NCBI GenBank assembly: GCA_021234155.1
Contig: JAJEKV010000860.1
Location: 1-64,000, forward strand
Reading direction: 5' to 3'
Source: Isoetes taiwanensis
Lineage: Eukaryota; Streptophyta; Lycopodiopsida; Isoetales; Isoetaceae
DNA length: 64,000 nucleotides
Positions 49,141 to 61,405 of the stretch are shown here, in pieces. A program made the translations under genes and the position numbers. Every line of letters begins with the position of its first letter. Position 1 is the stretch's first letter. The notes under the pieces are model-generated. The model did no database searches, had not been told where the DNA came from, and was given only the letters and a program-made list of their open reading frames with translations.

Positions 49141-49560
49141 ATGGGACAAGCCCTTTCCGTTCATGTTGATGTCTCGGCGTTTGCTATTGGGCTGTTCTTT
49201 CTCAAGAATATGATCGCAGCGACAAACCAAATCGCTCGCCCGACCGAAAACTCACCTGGCTGGCGCAACTATTACGCCCGCGGGCGTGAAGCTTTGGGTC
49301 TCATTTTCTGTGTCCAAGCGCTTCGTCATTACCTTTTGGGCAGTCAAATCAAGTTCTTTGTGGACCACCAAGCACTCCTCTATTTGATCAACAAGTCCAC
49401 GCCCACGGGCGCATTGCTTTCGTTGGGTCCTTCTTCTCCAAGAATTTGCTCCTTTTTGAAATGCGTTCATAAAGTGGCAAATCTCATGTTGTTCAGGATT
49501 ATCTTTCGCATCCCCACGGATGATCCATGGCGGGGTCTCGGATGCTTTTCACGATGCTCG
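49141..49560 (+). pseudogene. Gypsy RNase H remnant
   Basis: One frame is open from 49141 and reads VHVDVSAFAIGLFFLKN (first catalytic Asp), REALGLIFCVQALRHYLLGS (catalytic Glu in the REAL block) and FFVDHQALLYLINKSTPTG (third Asp), the full set of blocks of a gypsy RNase H. It lies directly after the RT with no archaeal-type second RNase H seen. The frame is lost after about 49440. Confidence 0.9.
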
Positions 49561-49779
49561 GCTCTTTTTAGTCGCGGCAACACCACATTGGTTCCATGAT
49601 TTTCAGATTACCTCCTCCACGGGTGCTCTTCCACCCAGGAAAGGCGAGGCGCTCTCTCACCTTAGCGACAATCCGTAGCGCCATCAATTTCTCCAGAGAG
49701 GTCCGTGGCTACACCATGGTTGCGGGACATCTCTACAAAAGGGTAAGGACACCATCTTCGCGGTTGTGTTCTACCTCAT

Positions 49780-50871
49780 GAAGTTCGGACATTGTTAGAA
49801 GCTCATCAAGGGGCTCGGTGGTGGTCATTTTCATGGTGACACCCGGCGACGCATAAAATCCTTCTAGCCGGGTATTATTGGCCGCAGCTCTTCAAAAGAT
49901 GCTCACGCCCATGCCGCGCGTGTGGCGCTTGCCCGGTGGGGCGCCCTGCCCGTGGCGGCTCTTCCCTTGGCGCCGGTCGCCATGCGCCACTTCCCCCGAC
50001 CAAATGGGGAATGGACTTTTGTGGGACCTATAGATCCTCTGCTTGCGGCACACTTTCGTGCGATACATTCTACGGTTCTCAGCGACTCGCCACCAAATGG
50101 GCGGAAGCTTGTGCACTTCAGGACAACCTTTGCAGCAAGCCGCGGCTAGAGTCCTCTATCAACAAATTATCGCGATTCGATTGTACATTTTGGGGCTGGT
50201 CGGTGGCCAGTGGTGTTCATTTCATCAATCATACTATCAAGGGCACGACGGATTATCTCGATACATCATCACAAGAGCACACCTTACTATCCTCAAGGCA
50301 ATGGGTTGGCGAGAAAGCACCAACAAAACTCGGTCACCATTCTCAAAAAATTTGTGGCCTTCGCCTGATTGGCGGAACAAAACTTCCCTCTTTTGTTCTT
50401 TGGGCCTACAATACTTGTTTCAAGATTGCTCACGGTCACCTCCTTTTAAATTGGTTTATGGTCGGGGGAAGCTCTCATGCCGTTTGAATACATCCTTCCA
50501 ACACTCCGTTTTCAAGCTGGCTCTTGCTCATAATCCACTTTGCACTCAAAGAGCGGGTCTATCAATTAGAAGCAGTTGGATGAACTTGAAGGGATGCTTA
50601 TATTAGGTGTTCTTCATGGACCATGATTGCAAAATCTTTACATGACAAGCGTTTGAAGACAAAAACATTCAAAGAAGGCGATTTGGTTCTTCTTTATGAT
50701 TCGAATTACAAAATTTTTCAGGGTAAACTCAAGTTTCGTTGGCTTGGCCCTTATCAAATTGTTCAAGTGGTTAGAAAAGCGTTTTCCAACTGGCGGGAGT
50801 TAGATGGCACTCCATTACCTACATTGGTTAATGGTTTTCGTCTCAAAGCATTTCATCACCACGGAAAGTGA
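49780..50871 (+). pseudogene. Gypsy integrase remnant with C-terminal GPY/F block
   Basis: A zinc-binding HHCC region lies at about 49800-49960, in shifting frames. WGMDFCGTY (about 50007-50033) contains the first catalytic Asp, and TKWAEACALQDN follows. The second Asp block before GVHFINH (about 50200-50232) is altered: the Asp codon appears as Gly in the readable frame. The Glu block ESTNKT lies at about 50315. WAYNTCFKIAHGH follows (about 50403-50440), then the C-terminal KFRWLGPYQIVQVV (about 50730-50775), the GPY/F module, ending in a stop at 50869-50871. The protein would insert the element DNA into the genome. Confidence 0.88.
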
Positions 50872-52750
50872 ACATCAACACCACGAGAGGCAGTTCAAGG
50901 CGCAAACACCGCGAAGAAAGTGACTAGAAAGGCGGTATATTATATTATAGTGGAATTTTTTTTACAAAATGTAGGCGCTGACCCGGCTATTTCGCTATGG
51001 GCGCGCCTATATACAAAAATGGGCTCGAGCCCTATCTACTAAGTCCTAAGAGGAAAAAACCCTACTCAGGGTTGGGCGAGAGGTATCTTGTGAGGAGATG
51101 GTAAAGGTTACGCTCAGGATCGGCCGAAGGACGAGAACCACCTCCATCCGTTGGTCTTGGTCGGGATGTTGACCATCCCGGCACACCGGCCGTCCATTGA
51201 ATGCCCCACCCGCGGTTGTGGCGCCCGAAGATCAGACAATTCATCTTGCAAGTGATCCACTCGGCGGTTAGTGGGCATCACCGTGCAATCTTCGTTCAAG
51301 CGGCGGCGGCCATCTTGGCGCCATCCGGATGCCGCCGTTCCTCTCGGTTCGTCTTATATAGCCCCGAGGAACTCCTTAATCGGCGTGGACCAATCACAAA
51401 TCGCCAGCGTGTTTTGCAATGCAAGGCTGTTGTTTCTAAAATGAGAATCTTTTCTCCGTAGCATATCTAGCCATGGTACCTTGACACATTCCTTTTAATG
51501 ATATCCCGCCCGAGTTGCCGGCGTGAATGCCATTCCTTCTTTTCAGCCCGTCGAACATTAATGGGTGTCCTTTTGCCATCTGTCACATCGATCTTTCTTT
51601 CCGTCTCATCCTCACCGTTCATTGCTTCTCCCTTACGTTTTTGGGACTTAGCCAAATTTTTGCCTCTCAATACCCTTCTTGGCATCTTTTGACACACGGC
51701 ACCATCAGCGGTTCGGTTTCGCACTCTTCATACCTCTTAAGCCTCGGTTATTGCGCCCTAAAACAAACCTTTTTCGTTCCTCTGCGCCTTTGTCCTCCGT
51801 GCTTTCGACTTTCGTCTTCCGCCTTTGGCATCCCTCTTCGTTTACGCACATCATTTCCATGGCTGCCCCAAGATTTTCTACACTTCAAGCTCTCTTTGCT
51901 CCCAAGGATCCGGCCCTTTTGCATCGTATCCTTCTTGGCCCACTTTCGTGAAGCCCTTGTTGGCCCAAATAAAGAAGTTTGAGCGACACCGGCTTCTGAA
52001 TTCTCTCAAATGGAACTTAGGCTCCAAATCGACCCGGTTACAGCGGTTCATCGTCAATATCGTTAACGGCCCCTTGAGTTACACCAGCGTAATAGTCGAT
52101 GGCACCACTATTTCGTTGACTCAACATTTGATTTACGGGGTATTTCATATTCCTTGCACACCCCTTGTGTATCATGAGTGCGCTATCACGGGATCACCGA
52201 TGTCCGCGAGTTTGGTGCACTGCTTATCATGCCAATGTCCATCGTCGACCAATATCGACAAGCCTCACGAAACCTTTGTTAAATTTCTGTGGCAAAAAAT
52301 TCCTTGGGTATTCTATCAAGAACACCCATATCAATAAACCTTTCTATAACTGGTCCTCACTGCTACACACTCCAAACACCCATAGATTGGCCCCAAATGA
52401 TGTTCTATCGTCTTCTCCAAGAAATGGACCGCTAGCCGGGGTACCACTTCTATTTACGAAGTTTACGTGGGAGGCCACTTTCAAAGCCCTCATCCGTCAT
52501 TACTTCCCTCCCCACACCACCAAATTCTCATAATTCCACTTTCGTAGCTCCCTTCCAATCACTCACCAAGTTGGCACTTCAGCGTGTCTTCCAGCGGTCA
52601 TGTCCACAGTCACACCCATGTCCTTTGTCTCCTCCTCCTACACCATCCACTTCACACCATTTTTTCCCAAACATCCAAACCGGGCAGCGGCAATAGCTCC
52701 CACCACCACAACACCCTGCGTCGGGTTGTTGTTGTCGATATCGGCCCGGG

Positions 52751-53075
52751 ATGCTCAAAGGCTGGCACGCTCTCAAGTTAAAGAATCCCAAAGGCGCTCT
52801 TATGGCCGGGGTTCAAGCGGGCACTAGAGGCCTCGATGCGGTACACCGGGACCTTCAATTTTACGCAAGCGCCCAAGTTGCAACTTTGGAGGCCAAACTT
52901 CAAGACAAGCATGAAGCTCTCTTACGGGCTCATGCGGATCTCAAAAGTACACAAGCTCAAGTCAGCCAACTTCGCGGATCAGCGGGGCTTTCGGCTCGGT
53001 CGAAATTCAGACTTTATTGGAGCACAACAAGTCAAAGCAGCTCTCACGAGTACACCGGGGCGCAGATATTGCTAA
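52751..53075 (+). pseudogene. Coiled-coil open segment in the gypsy 3' region
   Basis: The frame reads GLDAVHRDLQFYASAQVATL followed by EAKLQDKHEALLRAHADLKS and TQAQVSQLRGS, with heptad-like spacing of Leu, Ala and Val and many charged residues, so a parallel coiled coil of about 60 residues is likely. It lies in the middle of the post-integrase region, on the element's coding strand, and is followed by frame changes. I do not recognise a family; it could be a structural part of an extra element-encoded protein. Confidence 0.5.
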
Positions 53076-54805
53076 ACTCAATGCCTTGTACTCGGCCCCG
53101 TGTGAAAATTTCAGCACTTCGGGTTCAAAATCTCTTTCCAGCGGGGCGGCTCAAATTCGCCTCCTTGGCCTTTCTCGGCTTTCTACACGAACCTCTTAGC
53201 TCACCTCTCTTCAAGATCGTGAGGTGCGAGAAGCGAAGATACTGGATGGTGGAGATTAGCGGGTGCTTCGTCTCAATACAGGGAAATCTTCCTCGGGTCA
53301 ATCCTTTCGGCTTGGTGGTGGCGATCCGCGCTTCTTTGCTTTCGAAAAGGGACAAGCCCGGATCCGTGATCAGCCGAACAAGCTGCAGCAAGCTGTGATC
53401 TGGCGTGGGAATCAAGCAAAGCGACACCTCTTTGCCATTCTTCCGCAGAATGCTGGTGACTTCAGTTCCCTCACGCTATCATGATTATGTGGTTGCTCGG
53501 CCCACCTCTTCCTTTCCAAAGTGGCATGCGGCGGCCGGTATTTTTGTGGATATTCCCACGGCGGTCGCGGATTTTCTTGGATTTGGCGAACTCTCCATTG
53601 AAGACAAAGGGTTGTCTTTGTACCCGCCATGCGTCTTTGATCTCATACCTTTGTCTAGATCGGACTTTATCACCTTGAGTGGTTTCAGCCCATAGCTTAC
53701 ATATTTCATGATTTCTCGGGTGATACAGAAACACTTTGGAAATGGGCCGCGCCCGACTTTTTCGGATTGACCTTTGTGCAATGGGTGCCGGGATAACAAT
53801 CCCATATCTTGCGGATCACGCTTTCCGGACCCAAACTCTTCATCAAAATTACATGCGACTTGCCAATCATTTATCTGAAACGAAAAGCGGCCCGCAACTA
53901 ATAAATCAGGAAGTATCTAGGACATCAGGGGATCTTCCCTATCGAAGGAGGTTACTGAAATCGGTTACAAGCTCGTTGGATAGCAAAGGCGGTCCCCGCC
54001 GGGATGGGATAGCCCTCCAATCAACTCTCAACTCTGCTTCTCTTTGGATCGTTGGTGTGGGCTCTTGATCCAGATCTTGTCGATCAATTGGGGGCCGCTC
54101 GGCAACCCACCGCGGGCATGGTTCCCTTCTCCCTATGCTTCCACTTGCCAACCTCCGCCCCGGTTCACGACCGATTGGCGCCTTCCTTTTTGGACCAAGG
54201 TCATGGATGGTCATCGCGGTGGACACCACCTCGAGATCTCGCCGGATCTCGGTGGGATCCGCGTTTTGTTCGCGCTCTCATTGGGAAGAAGGTGCCACTA
54301 CGGACAACACCACCAATTGGATCTACATTGCTAATGGCGTGGTTGGCAACGCTGCCGGATCGCTTCATGGTCTCAACACCTTCTTGCGAATGCCCTCCAC
54401 CTCACGATCATACATCCATCTTCAGCGAGGATTTTTGCGCTGCTCTCAAATGCATTTTGCTAAGCTCCTTAAATCGGCGGCGTCCCATTTTTTCGCAATG
54501 ATAGAATGCCGGTGTCGATTGCCTTTGGCCTTCGGACCTGTCTCCTCATGGAATCATCGATTACATTTCTTGAGGCGCCCGCACGCTGCCCTTGAAGACA
54601 TGAGAATGCGCTCTTTCTTATTGATCGTGCGATCACGCCCTTGGCAAAACACTCCCTCGAAGCTCTTCAATCGCGCCCAAGATCTCATAAGCCCGATTAC
54701 CATAATGGTGCCGAGTCCTCCTCCGGTGAGGATCACTTTTCGAACGGATGGCTTCAGCCCTCAGAAAGCGGCTTCCTCCTTTTCTTCACTCACGGAGTGT
54801 GGTTT

Positions 54806-54814
54806 GGTGGGGAG
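54806..54814 (+). other. Polypurine tract of the gypsy element
   Basis: GGTGGGGAG directly before the TGTTGATC start of the 3' LTR; primes plus-strand synthesis in LTR elements. Confidence 0.7.
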
Positions 54815-55206
54815 TGTTGATCTGTGCCTCACAGTGCAAGGACTATTCATCCTCTGACAGAACCAGGTCAAGCTCAAGGATCCTCAGTCGACCCGCAGGT
54901 GGACATCCAAAGGCTCATGAGAAGACCAAGCGAACGGACCAGCGATCAAAGCATGAAGTTTGTCAACAAAAGCGCGCTTCGAGACAAGTGACGACCCTCG
55001 CGTCGGCGTCCGGCGTGATTCTAGAGCACTTCAAAGGCACCGCCAACATTCACCGCAAATCAGGCCTCCTTCGAGAAGTCGGCACGAGATCGGTCAGTGT
55101 TATATATTGGGCCCAAGGCCATTGTACTATATATATGAGTAGAGTTAGCACATAAGTTTTTAGATGAGTTTTGAGTCTTGTCTCCTTTCGTTTTTCTCTC
55201 TCTATT
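54815..55206 (+). repeat. 3' LTR of the gypsy element, left part
   Basis: Matches 44326-44725 of the 5' LTR, with many short indels in the GC-rich section, up to the pyrimidine tract CTCTCTATT. The LTR is then interrupted by the hAT insertion and resumes at about 60690. Confidence 0.92.
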
Positions 55207-55599
55207 ATGAGGCGAGGGATGCTTTATTTATTTTTCCAATGCAAATTATATAGAATGGTTGGCGAATCTAAGGAGAATTAGATTAGTTTTAGTGGCGAAT
55301 ATGCTAAACTACCCATTTTTTTTTATAACTATTTGGCGAATTTGTTTGTTGTTGAAGCTTTAAAGTTTAGAAATATAGGCTTGCTGAAGCTTTATAATCT
55401 AGAATTATAGGCAAATACCACTCTTATACTGGCAGTAAAACACAATATAAATCATCTATTTGTTTTCTATTTTGCTTCTACTCATATTAGTTTAAAACTC
55501 AATTTTCAACCACAAAACAATATTAAGTACTAATTAGTAAAGAATAAAGATCTTGGACATAGATAATATATAACATAAAGTTTTGCAATGACCTTAAGT

Positions 55600-58450
55600 T
55601 CATCTCCAACCACTTGATTGAAATATTCACAATTATGCGCTTATCTTGCGACCTCTACGCATGATAATGAGCTCCAAATAGCTAATGCGGTCCTTATGGA
55701 AATTCTCCCACGGTATACTTACATGCATATGCTTTCGAAGACAAAGGTCTAAGTTCTCGGTTAATCTATTGCGCACCTTGTTTTTTAGCCAACCCATCCG
55801 GCTAAAGGTTCTCTCATCTTCTCTGAGAACCTAGGATCATCGTTTGACATAGATCGCCAACTTAAAATATTGACATATGCTTTCAGCGAGAAGTAGTTGG
55901 CTACTTCAATTGTCCATACAATTTTGTAATTGCACCAAACTCACGAAAGCTTCTTCTTTTCAATCTTTAAACATTGCTCCCACATAGTCTCACCAAAAGC
56001 TTTGTGATTGTTCAAGCAAAAGAGTTTCATTGAGAACACATGCTTGAACTTCCTTACCATCTACAATTTTGGAAGCACAAAGTGTTCTATTAGCACTCCG
56101 TCTACGCTTGAACTCGGCTTGAACCGTTCCTCTCCTAAATCTCTATCCCAAAGCGTGGATAAACAATTGCCATAGCTTCTAGAAGCTCATCTCTAGGAAA
56201 AGCGATTACAGAATCTACATTGACAATTCCTTTGCAATCTTTGCTAGATTCTCTCTTCATCCAACATTATAGTATCAAAATCGACCTTTTAAGCGGCGCG
56301 GCAGGGTAGGCGTCCACGAACACGGCGCTTTGTGCAATACATCTAATTCAAACAAAATATTAATTAGACATAAGTAGTTGAACAAAAAAGTGACCATTAC
56401 TAACTTTACACGCACAAGTTGGGAATGTGCTTTCCATAAATAAATTGTATCCTTGTCATCATTATGTCAAAAACTACTCTTGTTTGCACCATCAATATTG
56501 ACTAGCTTGTGCCACAAGTGGAACTTCTCCTTGCAATATGGTACATCAACACAAGAAGAGTACAAACCATCAAGAGCGAACATGACAACTTCCTTGCTCT
56601 CTTGCGTATTCCTCAAAGTATACAATGTCCTTTCTTGGGCAAATTTAACAAGCTTGTTCATTTCAGCAAGCATGGGAAGAATGCACGTCAACGTTTAAGC
56701 AGAAAGAAGTTCATTACATTTACCAAAATAAATGCCCAAAATCGGAAAATCGTAAATATTTACGCTCAAACTCATAAAATCATATTTCTGATTTTTATAA
56801 TCGAGAAAAATCAGATTTACAATTTATTAAATATTCACTTACATGCAAAGAAAATACAAGAATTAATTTAGAAAAGCAAAAGCACACACTAAAGTTAGCA
56901 ATGTCTCCATATTTGTTAAGCGAGCAAGCATTTCAATTGGCTTATACGCGCCCATTTGGATTTCTTGGATGCTAATTGGTCCATAAGCGCCAACCAATGA
57001 TGGATACTCCTCAAACAAGCGCTTGGCTGGTGAATATAAAGAGATCCATCTTGTCTCCACGTTCTTTAGCATCTTGTTCCCTTTTGTGAGCCCCTTGGCC
57101 ATCTTTTTAAATTGATTGCACCTAAAGCACACCATTAACCATATAAGAAGATAATTATGATGTCATAAAGAATGCTTGTGACTTTACCTTTTTGTTACTC
57201 TGACGGAAGAACTCATTAAATGCGTCTTTACAAGATCTTCCACCTTTGCCACACAATCGTAATTGTTGACAACGTGAAAGGCAAGATTCAATCTATCGCC
57301 ATGCAATGGATTGCCAACATATATGGAGCAAGAGCCAATTGAATTTTTACGCATAATCCATTGCGGCTCCCTTGCATGGTGATGCTCCATCTACCCCAAT
57401 CTGAGACAAGCTTTCTTGCAACATCATCAATAGACAATCCCAATAAAGAAAACAAGTTCTCTTTAACGACATCAAACAAGGTTTCAGCAGTTGCCTCAGA
57501 TTCTAATCTTGTGAGACTAACAAAGTCTGCTTGCCTCACATGTCCTTTCACATGGTAAATGGTCATACAAACCCATCTTTGTGTGATCATTAGCACTAGC
57601 TTCATCCAATGATATTGCAAAAATAATCACAATCACTTATAGCTTCACATAAATCATCTTTAATCACTTGATCCAACACTTTGGCAAATTCCCAGCCACT
57701 ACTCCTAGACCAATGAGATTGAGGAAAATTTGGATTACCTTGAAGTGACAAGAGATCCTTTGATTTTGGGTAGTCCACCATGGGTCTTCCGTTTAAGAAT
57801 GTCAAACCACAGTTACCCAATTGAACCAACTTCAATTTCAAACTTTTGTCCTAAGTTGTTGAACAAGCGCTTACAATTGTTAGACCCTGCAGATTGCTCC
57901 TTATATAGAACATTCTTTTCATACAATTCCACATTCTTAAGGTGAAAGCACTCTTACATTTGTTTTTCCATCTTGTTACAGCGTTCCTCCTTGCCATCAA
58001 CAATTTTTTTTCTCATACACCTTCCCGATTGTGCTTCTCAATTGTGTCTAGCTTCAAGCCTGCAATGTGCAATCGGCTCCACGTTTCCAAGAACAAACCG
58101 GCAACGAGCAACTTTAGGCATCTCACCATTTTTGTGGATACGCGGGCTCTATAAAGGAAACCTTTTAACCCAATCTAATTGGAACGTTCTTCCCTCATCC
58201 CATTCAAATCCTTTTTCTCTTCTTCCCTTTTTTCTTTGTCACATCCTCTTGGGTGCCATCTTGGCGCTTCCTCTTCCTCCCCTTCTTTGTGGCTGCATTC
58301 ACCCTGCCCATCACTTTTGGGAGGATACATCCAAAAAGCTGGAACATGATTTGCATTTGAGCAAGAAGGAAGGCCTGCATGATGAGGCGTGTCATCTCCA
58401 CCTACATGATGAGATGGTGCTTCATCGCGTCTCTATCAACTTTGCTACTT
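55600..58450 (-). pseudogene. hAT-type transposase (TTF/DUF4371-like), degraded
   Basis: On the minus strand, from N- to C-terminus: a lysine/arginine-rich segment (KKGRKRKRQDG...KKKGKKRKR, about 58205-58290) that could be a nuclear localisation signal; FAKVLDQVIKDDLCEAISDC (about 57620-57690) leading in a shifted frame to AISLDEASANDH, the first catalytic Asp block; LSIDDVARKLVSDWGRWS (about 57390-57450); APYMLAIHCMA then RLNLAFHVVNN (about 57250-57320); GNKMLKNVETRWISLYSPAK (about 57015-57075); LARLTNMETLLTL; EMNKLVKFAQ (about 56630-56660); and LLEAMAIVYPRFW (about 56150-56190) of the C-terminal part. This order matches DUF4371/hAT transposases. Stops and frame changes inactivate it. The rest of the insert (58450-60450) has no recognised gene. 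Confidence 0.85.
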
Positions 58451-60450
58451 GATACTCTTTGGATGCCACCAAAGAATGATCGTGTATGTCTCGCTTTAGA
58501 ATTCCTTTGTCCATTACATACCGCATCATGAACATATTATATCATTGCATGTGGAAGCAAGAAAAAAATCGAGAAATTAATATTGATTGCTTAAATGTTG
58601 CTAGCTAAACAAGGAGTGAGATAGAAATCACAAGGATTTGATTCCATGTGCATGTATGGCCATGTGTGACGGACAAGTTTTTGTTTACTGGTCTAACAAC
58701 ACAGTGTAAATGCAGCTTGGGTTTACAGTTCTAACACTAAATACTTGGTAGAGCACACAATTGTTGGCCCTCGGGCTTTAATGCTCTTGCATAGCTTTAG
58801 GCCCCCACAAAAGTCTTTACTGCTAAAGGACGTGCCGAGCGAAGGTAAGTCATATATGCATCAAGAAGAGCAACACTGCTGCGTAAGCGGATAGAATGAC
58901 TACCAATTCAATTATCGTCCTTCTAACATCAAACATCGTGCGGCTAACTTGAGAAGACAATTTGTGCATGCAAAACGGGGACGTGCATTGCCTTGGATTT
59001 GTCTATTAAAAGGGACCATACATGTGCCATGTGTCGAGGGAGTTAGTTTCTGATTGTTCAAATATGTTGAGCATTGAAATTGAAAAGCATACTGTAAATA
59101 GAGAACTTCATAGAGAGTATGCACCTGTTCCTTATGAAATTATGTGAGAAATTGGAATAATCTTGAACAGGCTACATTCTGCATCCCTAGCCCAGCCATA
59201 TAAAACATCTGCAAGAATATCAAATGACCAATTTATTAACCTATAAAGACTAACTTGGCAATCATTTGTACAAGATCTAACTCTATTTCTAGAACAACAA
59301 ATGTATCTATCCTAGCTGATTCCAACAAAAAACATCATGGGTTTGAAGACAGTGAATAAATTCAGTTCTTGGCCTTTTTTTACGCTAAGTAAAATCATCG
59401 GGCACACCCCCTTGAGACTACAGTTACAGAAAATGCTCGATAAAGGCAAAACATAAAGTGAACTAACCTCATTTTGTAGCGCATTGTACTTGTCACATGT
59501 TTATGCACGATAGCCATATTACGTGTTTTGTTAGGATACTGCCAAGATTTATCCCCAGATCAGTGAAAGATACAGTAAATTTTATCTTTACAAGAATGTA
59601 AATGACTAGAAATATTTGTTCCGCGGGCAATATTTTTTCATTTGGGGCCTTGCATATGACCTTTTGGGTCCCTATTTAGATAAGACCTTTGGGGAAACCT
59701 CTCTTATGTCTATTATGTCATGTTTCATTGAAGGCAACACTTACGACTGAAGGCTCAAATGGTAGCCAGCAATTCAGAATCCCATCCTGATGCATACCAG
59801 AAGCCATGAAGATTGTAGCTCCATTTGCTTCAGAAAGCTACTAAGATTCTGGCTTTATGTTTCTTCTCTCAGTAATATCCCTTTCCTACTGTGTTATTGA
59901 AAAGTAAGATATCCAGATTGTATCTTTTGCAGCACGTAGATCAATTTCTAGCTGCGAAACTTCATGCGTCCATCTAACGGGGCAACTTCGGAATTCGATC
60001 TGAGTTCTCAAATGCTAGTAAATCTTTTCTGGCTGCTCGAGGTTGATCCGAGGTTTTCAAGAAGCTGGTGATCAACCGTTAGTTCTGAGGAAATGAATTT
60101 TCTAACTTATGATGGTACATCGGGCATTGGAGAAAAAAACGTGGAAAACGAGAACCTAGAAAGATAGTGATGGCGTTAGTTCTTCGAACCGATTACGAGT
60201 TTCGCGGAAGATTATCGATAGTGTTTGCCATGAAATCATCGATGCCAAAAAGCGATCGGCGAAAATACCTTTGGAAAAACGAAATGAAAGCCATCAATAC
60301 AAATGGAAACCAAAGAAAATCGAGCATTTCTAGTTCATTCTCAACTCAAAAACATCAAATTGCTGAAAATGCAGAAAAGAAAAGCTCTTAAATCCTCAAG
60401 AAAACTCTGAGATAATTTTTCGATGCTCTAAAATCCGTGTGCTTGGATTG
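58451..60450. other. Noncoding part of the nested hAT element
   Basis: About 2 kb between the transposase start and the subterminal repeats, no gene recognised. Short frames at 58912-59124 and 60167-60391 resemble nothing. It may hold the transposase promoter and 5' introns, or captured host DNA. Confidence 0.4.
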
Positions 60451-60689
60451 ATCTGGGCGAATACTATACCTCCGGGGCAAGAAGGTGTAGAATGGAGGCG
60501 AATCCACTCCTATCTGAGCTTAGATTAGGGGGCGAATACGTTCTTGGCGGGATGGCCTACTATCAACTTCGAGGCCCGAATATGCCAAAAAAAATGGCCC
60601 GCGTACACTACTCAACATTCGTATGCAATTTTCAAAAATCCCTAAAAATTCGTTTTTTGGCGAATATTCGCCACTAAAATCATCACTGT

Positions 60690-60876
60690 GCGAGAGCTCA
60701 TGTATTTTCATCATTGATATCAAGGAAGCTTATCATCTTTCTCTCAATTGTTCTGTTTCCTTCTTCTTCTTCTCTTCTTGCAAATCCCGGCGTGACATAG
60801 TCCCAGGACTCTCTGTTAGATCCACGGGTCCTCCACAGAGTACATCTTCAGGAGTTCGAACCCCGGACCCCAAACA
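60690..60876 (+). repeat. 3' LTR of the gypsy element, right part
   Basis: Matches 44730-44913 of the 5' LTR, from CGAGAGCTCATG to CCCCAAACA, nearly without change. It is followed by the 5-bp target duplication CCCAA at 60877-60881. Confidence 0.95.
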
Positions 60877-61405
60877 CCCAATATCAATCATGCTTTGTCA
60901 CAATTAACTAATTTTCTTAAGTTATCATGTCAACTTCAACTTTTGATCCTTTTCAAATGTTGTCGTCTTTGGCTCCTTCATAATGAGATAGAGGCATGAA
61001 ACCCTATCATGTGAGAAAAAGGATCATGTAATCTTTGTTCAATGTTGTGGCATCATGATAACTTGATTGTTGAAACCGGGTAATGATCTAGAGCATGATC
61101 ATTGAAACAAGCTCTTTATGGGAGAAGCAAAACATTGAGTTAATATGGTTGAAAAACCTAATATATGAAGGGGGCCTTAAGCGTTTGAAAAGGTGAGTTA
61201 TTTTTGGTGATTCAATTATAGGAAGATATTGCTTAAAAATATTAAGCAATAGCAAGGTGACAATTAAAGGTTTTTAGGACAAGCGCTTTTCTCGGTCCCA
61301 AGCATTGCGAGAGATCGGTCCAAAGACTTGAGCCGGATCGATTAATATAAAAAAAGGAGAATGAATAATTGGATTAGAGATTTTGCATTGTATGATGCGG
61401 TCTAG

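Larger units (their letters stand above)
50872..54814 (+). other. Post-integrase region of the gypsy element with unassigned open segments
   Basis: About 3.9 kb separate the integrase stop from the 3' LTR, far more than an ordinary gypsy element has. Plus-strand open segments dominate. 51825-52337 includes RHRLLNSLKWNLGSKSTRLQ, SLTQHLIYGVFHIPC and FVKFLWQKIPWVFY. 52165-52533 continues in another frame with a lysine/proline-rich end. 52751-53075 is a coiled coil. 53405-53695 includes IFVDIPTAVADFLGFGELSI, and 53736-54857 has several alternating frames. The first block recalls the putative plant transposon domain found next to Athila-type elements, but I cannot prove it. A minus-strand frame at 51062-51461 also exists. 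Confidence 0.6.
55207..60689 (-). mobile_element. hAT transposon (about 5.5 kb) nested in the gypsy 3' LTR
   Basis: The right end, read inward, begins CAGTGATGATTTTAGTGGCG; the left end reads GAGGGATGCTTTATT. The two termini agree at about 11 of 16 positions, and a stronger 16-bp inverted match TTTTAGTGGCGAATAT lies at 55287-55302 and 60664-60679. GGCGAAT words recur near both ends (55261, 55294, 55335; 60456, 60497, 60531, 60659), as expected of subterminal transposase-binding repeats. The uninterrupted LTR has TTCGAGAG at this point; flanks TTATGAGG and TGCGAGAG look like a worn 8-bp duplication. The interior encodes a hAT-type transposase on the minus strand. Confidence 0.88.
44326..60876 (+). 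mobile_element. Ty3/gypsy LTR retrotransposon, split by a nested hAT element
   Basis: LTRs are 44326-44913 and 54815-55206 plus 60690-60876; both begin TGTT and end ...CCCCAAACA. The target duplication is CCCAA (44321-44325 and 60877-60881), and unit 1 keeps the empty site (39387-39391). Without the nested insert the element is about 11.1 kb. Internal order on the plus strand is gag with three CCHC knuckles, protease, reverse transcriptase, RNase H, integrase, then about 3.9 kb of extra open segments, purine tract and 3' LTR. The gag-protease-RT-RH-IN order defines Ty3/gypsy; the long post-integrase region recalls the Tat/Athila group. It is clearly more GC-rich than its surroundings. All domains are broken by frame changes. 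Confidence 0.95.

Noticed and set aside
60845-60872. tRNA-like GTTCGAACCCCGG at the LTR end
   Set aside because: It is part of the gypsy LTR, present also at about 44890, and has no cloverleaf.
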